Assembly: GCA_035236585.1 (NCBI GenBank)
Contig: CP141132.1
Coordinates: 51,029,880 to 51,093,879 of the forward strand
Direction: 5' to 3'
Length of the DNA stretch: 64,000 bases
DNA from: Warburgia ugandensis
Taxonomy: Eukaryota > Streptophyta > Magnoliopsida > Canellales > Canellaceae
The translations under genes and the position numbers were made by a program. The notes below the pieces were generated by a model. The model was given only the letters and a program-made list of their open reading frames with translations, was not told the origin of the DNA and ran no database searches. This document shows, piece after piece, positions 1 to 58,167 of the stretch (positions are counted from its first letter, which is position 1; the number at the start of each line of letters is the position of its first letter).

Positions 1-1800
1 TACAAACTCCTAGGCACAGATGTGTGCATGCAAAACGCATGTAGAAAGAGTCATATACAAATGTGAATGTGAATAATTATCTTATGCGGGAGTAAGCACG
101 GGCAAGTAGGAGGGCTTTGATGACCACCAACCAGGTTTAGATAATTTTTAACTATCCAGGAATAGGAGGGCAATCTGAATTGAAGATGGTAGAAGAACGT
201 GAGTTTCTGGAAATTTACTGATTTACTCAGAAGGGCCTGAAATCTTTTCCTGTTAGCCAACAAAACAAGACTAACAGATGAGATTCCAAATATGGACGTT
301 TTCGTAGTGAGAAGAAAAAGCTCTTGCATATTGGTAGAGAAGGAACATTTCCCATGGTACCAGTACCCAATACATCTTGTACATAGGCATTCCTCCAAAA
401 TTGACATATCTGGAACTCTAGTTATAATAGTCAATATACTCATTACGGAGGGAAAGAATACTCAAGTGACATGGCGATGTGCTATAAAACAAGCAGATTA
501 GAAACAGACAAACAAGGTCGTTTTAATTTGCACGCAACTCTGTTATTACTTTACATATGCCAAGAACAGGTCATTCTTCCTCCACGGTTAAACTGCTCAG
601 CATTCAGCACAGAGTAGATGGTGGAGTGAAATCCACTTCCAATGAAATGAGACAATCCAACTTGACAGAGCAGGTTGCATTGATTCAGAGTTGAAGCTCA
701 AAAGCTGGATATAAAACCTGCAAGTAGAACATAACGATGACCCACCTCCAGCATCTAGACCTTCTTCAGGCAATGGTAGAGCAGATGGTGCAGAAAAAAC
801 TTGCATAACCAATATCAAATTCACGACAGACAGTATAGAAGACATGCACGACCAATTTCAAATGTAGAACTGAAGAGCAGATTCAACTTGCATGACCAAT
901 ATCAGCTATACAATGTATTTGCTTAAGGAAAATCTAGCCCAAAACCAAGTTATAAAATGTGTACTGTGTAATTAAATGAAAAACTCAACAAAGTATTATA
1001 TGTTTTTCACGTGCTATAGTTCTTCTGAGTTTCATGGATAACATAGATTCTATTAGAATGAATATACATGTCAAACGAATTGGTTTAGCACTCGGCAGCA
1101 CATCCTTCCATCATTTATATATGACCTCGTCAAGTACTAATCAATATTCACATAACTTGACAATACCAATATTACGGGCTTGATGACTGAATCCACAGTT
1201 ACAAGTGACAAGAACAAATCATGCACAGAAAGAAGTGAATTCCCATATTGTTATGAAGTTACTTGATGTTAAGGGTAAGCGATTCTTCCAACCAAAGTCA
1301 GCAGGAAAGTTCAAATCTTCCCGAAATATGTCAGCATGTCTTGGTTCTCTGACAGACAAAATATAAGAAGGGCAGCCTTGAGACAGTCAAATTTGTTCAC
1401 AAGGTGTTACCAAAGGACTGTAAGACTGAAACCCATAACAATAACTTATTATTTCTTTCTGCTATATCCTTAATAGCAGGCTGGTTACACCTACAACCCA
1501 AATGGAAACCAAGCGTTTGGTGATTCAAAAATGCCAAATCCCGTCTCAATCATCATTTGTTAGGACTCTTCGAAGCAAGTTCCTTGGCTTCAATAGGACA
1601 TTTATTAAATCTCGCATTAAAACAGTAAAAGAAAAAGAAAAAAACTTTCTATGATTTTTTTTGTATCATACATAATTGCATTGATCAACAATATTCAATA
1701 ATTCAGCGAAAATGAAAAAGGGAGGATTCTTTTCAATATTCTTCGGTCTCAAGAAAATATTATCAATCATGAAAAAAGAAATATGAAAATAGAACAACAA
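1..1800. other. 3' flank of BRCC36, nothing recognised
   Basis: AT-rich sequence with only short spurious ORFs on both strands. I see no splice-linked coding pattern, no repeat ends and no RNA gene. Confidence 0.4.
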
Positions 1801-1808
1801 ATAGAGAG

Positions 1809-1849
1809 GGCCAGCTATCGGAGTTGAACCAATGACCATTGCATTACAA
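1809..1849 (-). pseudogene. trnT-UGU: Plastid-derived trnT-UGU 3' half (NUPT)
   Basis: The minus strand reads from the UGU anticodon region (ttgtaatgcaatggtcat) through the T arm to a gccggct-like 3' end, with several substitutions relative to the plastid gene. The 5' half is missing. It lies beside ndhK and psaA fragments, so it is part of a nuclear insertion of plastid DNA and not a working tRNA gene. Confidence 0.7.
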
Positions 1850-2019
1850 TAGTCAAGTAATTAGTGAACCTTTGAGAGATGAGTATTTCAATTTATGATT
1901 AGTTCTTTTTTTCCTATCTCCCATTTATCTCTTTTCTTTAGTTATTTACCAGAGCAATTATGATATGGAAGTCGATCTGGGGCAAGTGTTTGGATCTATT
2001 ATGACATAGCCATGAGGAC

Positions 2020-2197
2020 CGGCAAATAGACATCCATAGGGATTACCTTATTGACTCCCAAGAAATACTATAAAAATTGTTGCTGACATCCCTCCTGTAC
2101 TAGTACATGCTTCCATAGCAATGACATATTTTGTTTCAGGCATTTGCTCATATAATCTCGCTATGGAAGGCGCCATTTTCATTGTTACTATGCCAGC
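2020..2197 (-). pseudogene. ndhK: Plastid-derived ndhK fragment (NUPT)
   Basis: The minus frame contains [20 protein letters not shown] and [14 protein letters not shown], which match the middle of plastid NdhK (NAD(P)H dehydrogenase-like complex). After a frameshift near 2075 another frame shows remnants of the VDVYLPG region. Substitutions and the frameshift show long residence in the nucleus. Confidence 0.85.
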
Positions 2198-2229
2198 TCT
2201 TTGTATGTGTTGTCCGGAAAGAGGACTCA

Positions 2230-2400
2230 ATGATTATTCGTTCGCCAAAACCAGAAGCGAAGATTGTCGTGGATTGGGATCCCATAAAAACTTCTTTCAA
2301 GGAATGAGCCAGACCCGGCCATTACTCAAGAACAATAGCTAAGGGCCCTGATATTACCACTTGGATCTGAAACCTAGATGAGTATTCATGACCAGATAGC
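2230..2400 (+). pseudogene. psaA: Plastid-derived psaA 5' fragment (NUPT)
   Basis: Opens with [20 protein letters not shown], the N-terminus of photosystem I protein PsaA, and continues through ARPGHYSRTIAKGPDITTW with two TGA codons where Trp is expected. Similarity fades near 2400. It is broken and far too short to be a gene. Its divergent position right beside ndhK is not the plastid gene order. Confidence 0.88.
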
Positions 2401-2594
2401 ACTTCCAGGAATAGGAAAGGTATCCTACTTGTTTGCCCGATAGCTTTTAAAAGTTGACATTTTTCTGGGCTATACTAATGTAAGAAATTACTTATTATCT
2501 AAAATTCATAGATAACCATCAATTTCATGAACAATGTGAGATTCATCACTGGTACCATTTAAATGTAAAGTGAGAAAATGGATGGCATTACATT

Positions 2595-3521
2595 TAGTAA
2601 ATCCATTTCACTTGATAAAGAAAAAGGTGGTTACTTGACAAGATTTTGGATATCTTGTGGGGGATAACAGTTCCCTTTTACAATAGCAAGGAGGCAAACA
2701 AGTGAAATCTAATGCATGTAGTCATAAGCCTATCAAACGTATTCGACTTTCTATCAAATGGCTTATTGCTCTATGTTTGTAAATACTGCAAATGCCCTTC
2801 TTTTCCAAAATTTCATGTTAGTATCTTGCTTGCCCGTGGTTTCTCTATGTTTCTAACTGCCATGTAGTAGGAACCTAAATCCGCGACCTAATGGAGGTGC
2901 TTTTCCTAATAATCTAAACGTGCCCCTACATATACCTCTAAAATTAAATTTTAAATTAAATAGCTACAGGTCTCAACGAGCCTTATTTTCCAACCACAAA
3001 AAACTAGATTTTGTTACAGAAATGTCTCTCAAGCTAGTATATCCTTATGCAAGGTTCACTTCCTTGGTCAGAAAGGGGACAAGAACTAGTGATTGAATGA
3101 ACGAGTGAATAAGTTCATAAGGAAATAATGATGGCATACCATGCTGGTCAGGTGAGTTCAAATAGATGAGTTATACTAAACAACTAGGAAACCCTATCTC
3201 CAACCGATGGAAGAGGTTAAGAATTGAGTGGCAGCAGCCCAAAAGCAAGAGAAGGCATAGCTCGAGTAGAGCTAATAGTTCCTAAACTGCTTCACTGAAA
3301 ATCCTAGCCGGGTGTGAGCCATACACAGAGAAAGTGAAATTTTGATAGAGAGTTTCAAGAGAGAACCTCTCTTAATACATAAATAGGCCTATGGCTGCAT
3401 ATGTGAGGTTTCACTTGTTTGCCTCCTTGATCCTGTAAAAGGGAGCTGTTATCCCCCACAAGATATCCAACATCTTGTCGAGAAACCGACTTTTTCTTTA
3501 TCAAGTGAAATGGATTTACTA
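2595..3521. repeat. 927-bp foldback element with 113-bp inverted arms
   Basis: The arm 2595-2707 is the reverse complement of 3409-3521 with about nine mismatches by eye. Both outer ends read TAGTAAATCCATTTCACTTG. The 700-bp interior has no long ORF. No clear target duplication flanks it. The superfamily is unknown; a non-autonomous foldback or MITE-like element is the simplest reading. Confidence 0.7.
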
Positions 3522-3591
3522 TAGACCCTTGTGGTCTGCCCCTTCCCCGGACCCTACATAAGTAGGCGCTTTGCGCACCGGGCTACCCTTT
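3521..3591 (+). mobile_element. Au-type SINE, 3' fragment
   Basis: The segment tagacccttgtggtctgcc followed by the ccttccccggaccc and cgcaccgggct motifs matches the 3' half of the full SINE at 33879-34057 (opposite orientation there). The tRNA-related 5' half is absent. It starts exactly where the inverted repeat arm ends. Confidence 0.75.
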
Positions 3592-4572
3592 GACTTTCTA
3601 GATATCCTCTAATTGCAAATAAAATAAAGTTTCACTTACTGTTAAATGAAATAAAGTTTTACTGGAACTAACAGAAAGGTAACATCAAATGCCAATAATA
3701 CCTAGCAGAATTGATCAGTCTTCCCCTTGAAATGGCAATCCAAGCTTTAGAATCATGGTCTAGACAGTTGTGGTCATTAAACAGCTTATTTACTACTGAA
3801 GATATCTACTTATGCTGCTTTGAAAATAAGCTTAACTTCATGATCTTTCTAGGCCATCGAATTAATGCCATTTGCAACCCTTTAGATGCCAGTGCCTTTC
3901 CCTATTTTTGCAACTATACTAACTTGCATGCTATTTCATATATTTCAACACTACCCAATTCAAATTGTAGAAGTTCACAAAGTATATAATGGAGACAGGC
4001 CAGGATCATTTAGTAATTCCTGGTTCAATGCAAACACAGCAATCCATAGGAGCCAGTTATCAGGTATTCCTAATGCAGAGCAACCAAAAGTTGCAAATAC
4101 TTCATCAGTCAGCACACTGAACTTTAAAAGAAACTAAGCAGGATTGTGAAGATGCATCCATGTAACTTAGACACTGACACACTAACAAGTTTCAAACATA
4201 TGCCTGAGCTTTTCAGACATGACATATAGATAATTGTATTCTTACAAAGAAAAACAAGGATCAATGTAAATCTCATGGAGCTGTTTTGCAAGTTCCAAAA
4301 AAAATAGAAATTCACAAAACGTCAAGGTGTTGAATACACAAGGATGCAGGAGTCCAGCATCAGTGAAGGTTGCAAATGGATTATCAGATTATACGATATC
4401 ACAATAATTTTGATACAAGAGCATAAATAGAAAATGCAATTCAACATCATATCACCCGGATATTATACACCGGCAAAATTGCACTACAACTTTCCGTTAG
4501 ATTCCTAGAAAACAATAGACCACACATGAACACTTACAAAATTATTTGGAACAGATAGTAGGCCTGTACAAG
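3592..4572. other. BRCC36 3' flank and probable 3' UTR
   Basis: The first few hundred bases below 4573 should hold the BRCC36 3' UTR on the minus strand. No single polyadenylation signal stands out. Short ORFs here (for example 3711-3989) have no recognisable features. Confidence 0.35.
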
Positions 4573-50954
<46,382 letters not shown>

Positions 50955-51250
50955 TTTCCTTTTCTTCTTCTTCTTCTTCTTCTTCTTCTTCTGTAATCAG
51001 AAGATTCAAGCAGACTAGAAGACCTTCTGTAATTGCAGAGTCGTATTTTGTGCTTGAGAAGGACCAAGGGGCTTTAATTAATCCCGCCACTCTACAGTAT
51101 CAAACTCAGTTCCAACCCAATTTCATTTTCATTCTCATTCTCGAAGGCTACCAAGAAAATAATTAAATTACAAAAATACCCTTTATTTTAGAACTTTGGG
51201 AGATTTGAGTTTTTCTTTCAAGGGCAGTTGTTCGCACCTAGAAAACCTAG
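50955..51250 (-). promoter_or_regulatory. Putative BRCC36 5' UTR and proximal promoter with (GAA)n
   Basis: On the gene strand a run of about ten GAA units (plus-strand CTT, 50963-50992) lies just upstream of the ATG, as is common in plant 5' UTRs. A GGCGGGAT string (plus-strand ATCCCGCC, 51081-51088) loosely resembles an E2F site, which would suit a DNA-repair gene but is not a full match. The transcription start is not identifiable. Confidence 0.4.
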
Positions 51251-52067
51251 GGCCCCGGCACTTACAATGTTCTCTGATTTTAACACTAAACACGCACCCA
51301 TGCACAATCTCGGACCGTGGGGTTGAGAAAACTCCGTGCCACTATACTTGAAAGGCTTTGGTGCGACTCTATAATGGTTCATGTGTTTCTAATATTGGGA
51401 GACAATCCATGGATATCGGATGCGTTTGGTTTTGACGGTTTTTACATGGTTATGTGATGTTTTAATTTTGTCTTTTTCTAATTAAATCATGGATATTCAA
51501 CTGGCCTTGATTATTTGGTAGGGGTTGGGGGGAGCTTTTTTAATAATAAAATATAGACAATACCCAATGAAAGCAGACATGGCCCACTGCAGATATAATA
51601 AAGTATTATCACCTAGACTATGACGAATTGCAATGGTCTTACCTACATTTGGGCCTTGGGTTGAAGCACATGCATTGATTGCTTGTTTTGGGCCTCCTTA
51701 TAAATTATGGCTCATATTTGTGTAGCTGTTTTCAATAAACTATTTATTAGGAAAATGGTTCTTCTTCTATGAAATTATCAAAATCTAATGCCCTAATTGA
51801 CTTTGTTAAATAATGCAAACTAGTATACGATTGTATATACTACCAACATACTAACAGATGGGCCTATGAGATTTTTGGGCCATGGACTTTTTCCAAATCA
51901 TATAATATGAAGAAACTAACTTTAGGGCCCATTGCCTCATTTTAACTGATGGGATGGTACTATAGCATAGTAAGGCATGGGTTGCTTTAGGGATTTGGCC
52001 GATTTTATGCAAGCAATTAGCTTTATTACTATGTTGGAACTTCTTGGGCTAACATTGAACACGTGAC
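51251..52067. other. Upstream of BRCC36, nothing recognised
   Basis: AT-rich DNA between the promoter region and the PIF-like element. No coding signal. Confidence 0.35.
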
Positions 52068-52070
52068 TTA

Positions 52071-54552
52071 GGGGGTTTATTTAATGGCATAATTGTGGCA
52101 TTTCTAAGATATCATGGCATATCTTAGAAATGCAGCTTATTTAACCACGACATCTTCGGTTCATGTGAAATATCAGGTTTATTTAACTACGATGTCTTCT
52201 ACATATATGAGATATTAGGTTTATTTAACATCGATATCTTCTGTATATGTGAGATATCATGTTTATTTAATAGCGATATCTTCTGCATATGTCACATATC
52301 AAGTTTATTTAACTTTATCATGCTTGATATGTTTGGTGATATTGGAGATATGCCAAATCCTCTTTCTAGTGTAAAATGTCCTCTTTTTTAGAGAGAGAAA
52401 AATCAAATTAAACTGATGTTTTTTTAGAGAGACAAACAAGTGTTGTCTCCTTCTCTTTCATCCTTTCTCATTTTTTTATCTCTCTTGGCCTTAGTTTGTG
52501 CTGCTTTTCGGATTTCTCCCTTCGTGTATGTCTTGATCAATTGCTACATTTTTAAGCTGGGAGTTGTTTGATCATCATCTGATTGCGGCTTTTAGGACTT
52601 ATTAATATTGTTTTGGTTCCTGATCCTTTTCTAGGTTTTGTGCCCATTAGTGTTTTCTGTTTTGTTGTTTGGTTTTCTTGATTAATATTGAGGGCATATG
52701 AAAGATTAGCATATTTTCTTCTGGGTGTCATTGGGTTTAGCTACTAGCTTTGTTTGATTCGTTTCTTAGTCTAGAGATTTATCTTGTTTTCCTTTTATGT
52801 TAATATTCCAAGTAAATGAAAGTTGGTTCTTGATTTAGTTAAGTTCCTTTTGGTTCAAGGAATTAAAGCGTTGTCCCTCATTTCTAGTGCTTGTTTTTTG
52901 TAGGTTAGGCTTCAGGTCTCGACAAACTGAAAGATACATTGGTTCATTTCTGTGCTGGATTTTTGTCTTGTTTCCTTTAATCTGGCTTCCTTGTCACCTG
53001 CTCATTTTCCCGTATGATTTTTAGGGAACGTTCATTTTGAGATTGCTTGGTAATGTGTTGAGTCACTCCTGTGTGTTTTTAACATTGATTGGTTACTTCA
53101 TAAGCTATTACTATTTTTGTTGAATTGTGGATAGCAAAAAGTAGAGTGTTCCCTTTCACATTGTATTGTGAATTATTTGGAAGCAGAGGAAGAAGAAAAT
53201 TTTGAGATTTGGAATGTTCTGACATGAAATTGGTAAACTTAAAGATAATTCAAGTATTAACCTGGGCCTGGTAGATATTGGGAGATAAACTTGGGGATAT
53301 AGTTGGAGCGTATTCCGGATTATTGGTTATTGTAGACTCCATTTGAAGCTCATGTATTTCACTAAAGTTATAGTATGAGATAAAAGTTCAGTTCTAAACA
53401 TGCTATAATGTGTGTGGTCAGTGAGCTTAGATGCCCCTACACATTGCATCGTGATTTATAGAAGGGGAAAGCTTTTTACTGTTGCACCTACCAGAAGGTT
53501 TCAAATTAGGAACTTATTATTATAAAATTTGATAAGAACGTACGTTAGATCTGCAAAATCATAATAAATTTGCATTGGATCTGCATTAATACTAGTATGA
53601 GAACAAATGTCAGATTTATTATTCCAAATGTCAAATTTGACAAGAACATATGTCTCTTGTCAAATTTATTGTGATTTTGCAATATTAATTTGCAAAGAAC
53701 TTATTGTTGCAAATCACATTGGTGATGCTTAAATTGATGCTAGTCCATTGTATATTGTATTTTTCATCTGAAACACTTTCTGAGTTGAATATATTTTGGG
53801 TTGACATTTGTGGTGAATTCTAGATGAGATTCTTATATGAGATAACAGAGTAGTTTAGCCTAATTTTGTGGTGATTCATGCCTGTTCCATCTTCTATATA
53901 CTTCTCTCTAGCAGTATAATAGATTGGATCACTTCTGGTTTCTCAGAGTTTGCATTCATGTTTTCTGTTGCTCTTGGATCCAAACCTTCACGTTTTTGGA
54001 TTTTAGACCGTTTGACATAGATTGGACCCTCATCCTTAAGAACTAATGCAAGGATAATTCTCAATTCTTTATTCTCATGATCTCACATAAATGTGTTTTC
54101 TTCTTTACAAGACCCAAGTATGTAAATTTCCTTTGTTGGTGAAGTCTTATTTCTTTTTCATTCCATGGCCCAGATCATTGAAGAAACTGGGCTCCTCATT
54201 TACTTTTACCATAAACCCCATGGGCCTTGGGAATATCATGGCATAGATGAATGGCTTCAGATGAATGGCCCAAATCATTGATGAATAGCTAGGTGCTGGT
54301 TGATATCATAGCATATCTCAGAAATGCAGCTTATTTAATTGCAATATCTGAAAAGCATATGTTTCTCATATCTAAGGCATATCTCGCATATCATCAAAAA
54401 TATCACCAGAGATATCACAGAACAAATGTCACATATCTCAGATATCATACAAGATATCACAGAACATATGACACATATCTCAGATATCACACAAGATATC
54501 GCAGGAGATGTGCCAACAAAATGCCAAAGATATGCCATTAAGTAAACCCCCC
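52071..54552. mobile_element. PIF/Harbinger-like non-autonomous element (2.48 kb)
   Basis: Ends read gggggtttatttaatggcat and, inverted, the same with one extra G and a few changes. It is flanked by TTA on both sides (52068-52070, 54553-54555), the usual PIF/Harbinger duplication. Both terminal regions, about 250 bp each, contain several diverged subrepeats around gatatc with aaatgcagcttatttaa next to the first. The interior has no transposase frame. Confidence 0.65.
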
Positions 54553-54720
54553 TTAGAAAAGTGTCCTTCATATCAAATATACATAAATAATCACTGCCAA
54601 CATGTTTATCACACATCACGACTTGTATAGACCTAGTCCTAGTGAGTGGCCACTTTTTTAATTAATTACTCACTGAAATGGCTGATTGAATAGATATGAA
54701 TGTAAAGTACCATAATAGAG

Positions 54721-54791
54721 ACATACATACATACATACATACATACATACATACATACATACATACATACATACATACATACATACATACA

Positions 54792-54820
<29 letters not shown>
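54721..54820 (+). repeat. (ACAT)n microsatellite
   Basis: About 25 ACAT units in one uninterrupted run. Confidence 0.97.
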
Positions 54821-54824
<4 letters not shown>

Positions 54825-55520
54825 TCATCTTGTGCAACAATCCCTACTAATCTATATCTGCATAATTGAAGTAGTATTTGCCCATAATCAAAGTAGTAGC
54901 TGATAAATAATGGCAACAGGAGCTATATCTACATGTAGCCCTCTAAACGTGCATTGTAGCTGCTAGAAATTGTATCTATCCAATACATATTACATATATG
55001 ATAATATATTCAATATTCATGCCAAACTTGTATATATAATAACTTTTACATTAAACTTGTTTTAAGTATTTATAGGTAACCTATGACCATGTTTCTGGCC
55101 AATGTTAGTCCACCAAGATCCTAGTGTTTGAAATTTTATTCATATAACAGTATAGTTTTACCAATCCACACCAAATTCATTTGACTTGTAATCTCACCTT
55201 CATATACACTAGAAGAAAAAGAAGCTAAATTCCCTTCATTTGAGGTTGGCATTACCCAAGGTGTCTTACGAAAGGAATTAACCTTGCATAGAAAAGTACA
55301 TCTAAGTAGAACCATGAAAATCCATAAGCAACTTACCTCTTCTTTTTAATGCTTGTCAAAGTAAAGATTGATAAGAAGACCAAAACCAATCAGAAAGCAT
55401 GAGAGTAAATAACTTTCACAAGTAAATTTACTCCTAGAGTCAAAAGACTTCTTGTGTGACCTAGCCCTACATTTATAACCCCACCACTAATATTAGCATG
55501 TTAATAATACTTTGACAGTG
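54821..55520. other. AT-rich spacer, nothing recognised
   Basis: No ORF or repeat end of note between the microsatellite and the LTR. Confidence 0.35.
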
Positions 55521-55525
55521 CCAAG

Positions 55526-58162
55526 TGTGACGACCTGGGTTTTCTCATGCATTTTTAAATGCAATATCTAATTCCTAAGGTGGGATGCATCCCTATTTGA
55601 AAACCATTTTATGAAAACCATGCAATGCAATGAAAAATCTTTAGTTTCAAACTCATTTTGAAAACTCCGAGTGTCATTTGCTTTCACAACAACCAAAGTA
55701 GTTTTTGAAAAAACTTTAGAAATCATAAGTGTTTTGCCCAGGTCTATCTAGTCACAGCTCACAGCCCAACTGTAAGTAAATACAACTTCATGTCCAAAGG
55801 GTAGAGTGTTTACTTACATGTATAATTGTCTCCTTTTGATTTACTTGCTCTTAGCACTAACGTAGGTGTCCTCTACTCATGAATGGAGCTATCCTGAAAA
55901 ATGTTAAGGATAGGGTGAGTATATACTATACTCAGTAGGAGTCTATCACTACTAGTTTTACAATGCATGCTACGTTTAAAATCATATGCTCTTTAAAACA
56001 TGTGCATGTTTGAACATTCATGTTCAATATCGATATCATAAACCATTGTCAAATTGGAATACTAATGACTTAAAGAATCACCCAAACCAAGTCGAAAGTA
56101 TCATATTTATCATAAACATAATGATATGCATAAAATGCTCCACTGAATCCAACTCATTGATATCTGGTATGGTCGACCAACCTCATGTCATGCCATATGC
56201 AATGCAAGTAAATCCTCAAACCATAGGGCCCAACTATGCCCACGACCTCGCCGCCGTGTGGCCCTCGGGTACCTGAGGACACTCGGTCATAGCCTCCACG
56301 GGGCATATGACACATCGACCCAGTGCTGTGACACCAGTGGTAGCCCCCTGTACTACATGCATTAGACGTAGGGATGTTGCCCTTTTTGGGCATGGTACCC
56401 ATCCACCTAATAGTGGTAGAGGCTAGAGGCCAACGCAAACCTCTCGGCATAGCGCCCACGAGCTTATCAGCCCAAATCATATTAGATCAAACAAGCGAAA
56501 ACCTCTTTTTCAAAACCTGTCCTCTTTGGGTCCCTCACAACTGCCTGGCCCTCACAACTGCCTACCCAGCGTCTTTTGGGCACTCCAGCGTCTTTTGGTA
56601 ACCCTCAAGGACTTGCAATTTTTCAAGAACTCAATGCTCACAAATCATGCAATATATGCAATTGTTTGCAAAACATGTCTAAGCATAATGTATTTGTCAT
56701 AAGCATGCTGAATTCATTTATAAAACTAAGTCATATAACTTATACTTAAATCATGCATTCAAAACAATCATGGGCTCTTTTTTAAAAGTCTAGTAGCGAT
56801 AGAGCACCTACCTTAAATTCTCCTAGAGTCGCGTCCTTTATCACTCAACCCGTCCTTGGGTCTCATTTATGAACTCCTAGGTATAAATGGATACAAGGAG
56901 TCCTTATCAATTTCATTCTATTTATACATTAGATAGCTAGATCTGCCTTTTAGGGTCCATGGTCCTTGCCTAATTCATTGTCAGCTAGATCCTATGATGT
57001 GGATCTACAATTCATTGGTTAACTCTGTAAATTGTCCTCTAATCCTAATTTTAAAGTCTCATTGGGTCTGCATGTCCCAGTTCCCAAGACACCCGTGCAT
57101 CCTGGTTGAACCACGACTGCCTCACATGCGTGCGCGCCAAAAGGCCGTGCCAGGGACTGCGTTTTGCACGTGCACATGCATGCTCAAGTGACGCGCTATG
57201 ACGCGCATCATCGCACGGACGCACCTTGTAGCAGGACGTGTCTTAGCTCCCAGGGCACCCCGTGCATCCTGGTCAAGCCAGGACCCGTGCCATATGTCAC
57301 GCGCGCACCCGAAGGCTGCACCTGGGACAGTGTACGCACTGTCGTATGCCTGGAACCCATCCCAGGCGTAACGTGCAGCATGGCGTCCCTAGGACGCCTT
57401 GTTCGTGCAGAGCCGGCCCAAGTCGACGTGGAGCATTTTTTGGCCAAGAAACCCGGCTAGAAAACTGGTTGGAAACACTAGATCCAGTGTGGATCTAGCC
57501 TGAAAGGTGGAGGAACTAAAGAAGGAGGTAAGGACGTCTTACCTGAGTAGCCTGGGGACTCCTATCGCCGATGGTGGAACCCCATTTCACTCTGAACCTC
57601 CTGCTCGCCGGAAAACTCGAAGAAAGGGGAAAACCCCATTGCCAAGATCGGAAAGAAGAGAGGGCATGGAGGAAAATGGCAATGGCCAGCCTAACTTGGG
57701 CCTGCCCAGTCCCAAAAATGCCAAAAATCGTGTTTTCGTGAGGGGGGGGAGATGGGGCTTTTATAGAGGGGAGAAGGCGGTGCCCCTCAATGGCGGTGCC
57801 GCCATTTCCCCAGGGGTGTTCTGGAGAAATCGAGAAAAAGGGTTTTCTGGAGAAGTCTGGAGGTGGAAGACGACAGGGGGTGCTGTTATCAAAACGGCCC
57901 CCTGCGTTTTTCATATTTTTCTGTTTAAATTCTAAAAATACCCCTAATCTTTAAACGGCCGTAACTTCTTCATGCGAACTCCATTTTCGGTATTCTTTGA
58001 GGCGTTGGATTCCATTTTTTGAGTAGAATCTAATGGTACTAAGTTTCCTCACAAATTCCTTAATTTACTATTTTAAATAAAGTGAAACATTTGACAAAGT
58101 TCATGTCTTATAAGATGTCCAATTTTTTGGTTAAAAATGGTGTAAATTGCTCAGGCGTTACA
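55526..58162. mobile_element. Probable Gypsy solo LTR (2637 bp)
   Basis: Begins TGTGACGACC and ends GGCGTTACA, so the outermost bases are TG and CA in an imperfect inverted repeat. The flanks are CCAAG (55521-55525) and CTAAG (58163-58167), a 5-bp target duplication with one mismatch. Near its right end, acttcttcatgcgaactcc and the ggattccattttttgagta motif resemble the LTR ending at 26218. No internal retrotransposon domain is attached. GC-rich frames at 57000-57900 are not family-like. Confidence 0.6.
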
Positions 58163-58167
58163 CTAAG

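Noticed and set aside
2121..2342. Plus-strand ORF over the plastid patch
   Set aside because: Its first half is the antisense of the ndhK fragment and its second half is an out-of-frame reading of psaA. Not a gene.
3886..4137. Possible small gene downstream of BRCC36
   Set aside because: Two overlapping frames look weakly protein-like, but there is no splice context and no recognisable family.
51080..51090. E2F-like site in the BRCC36 promoter
   Set aside because: Only the GCGGGA core fits. A single partial match in AT-rich DNA is weak, so it was not listed as a separate feature.
54662..54916. ORF with repeated Met-Tyr-Val-Cys
   Set aside because: Translation of the (ACAT)n microsatellite.
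57164..57935. GC-rich overlapping ORFs on both strands
   Set aside because: They lie inside the probable solo LTR, overlap in several frames and show no family motif. High GC content explains the lack of stops.
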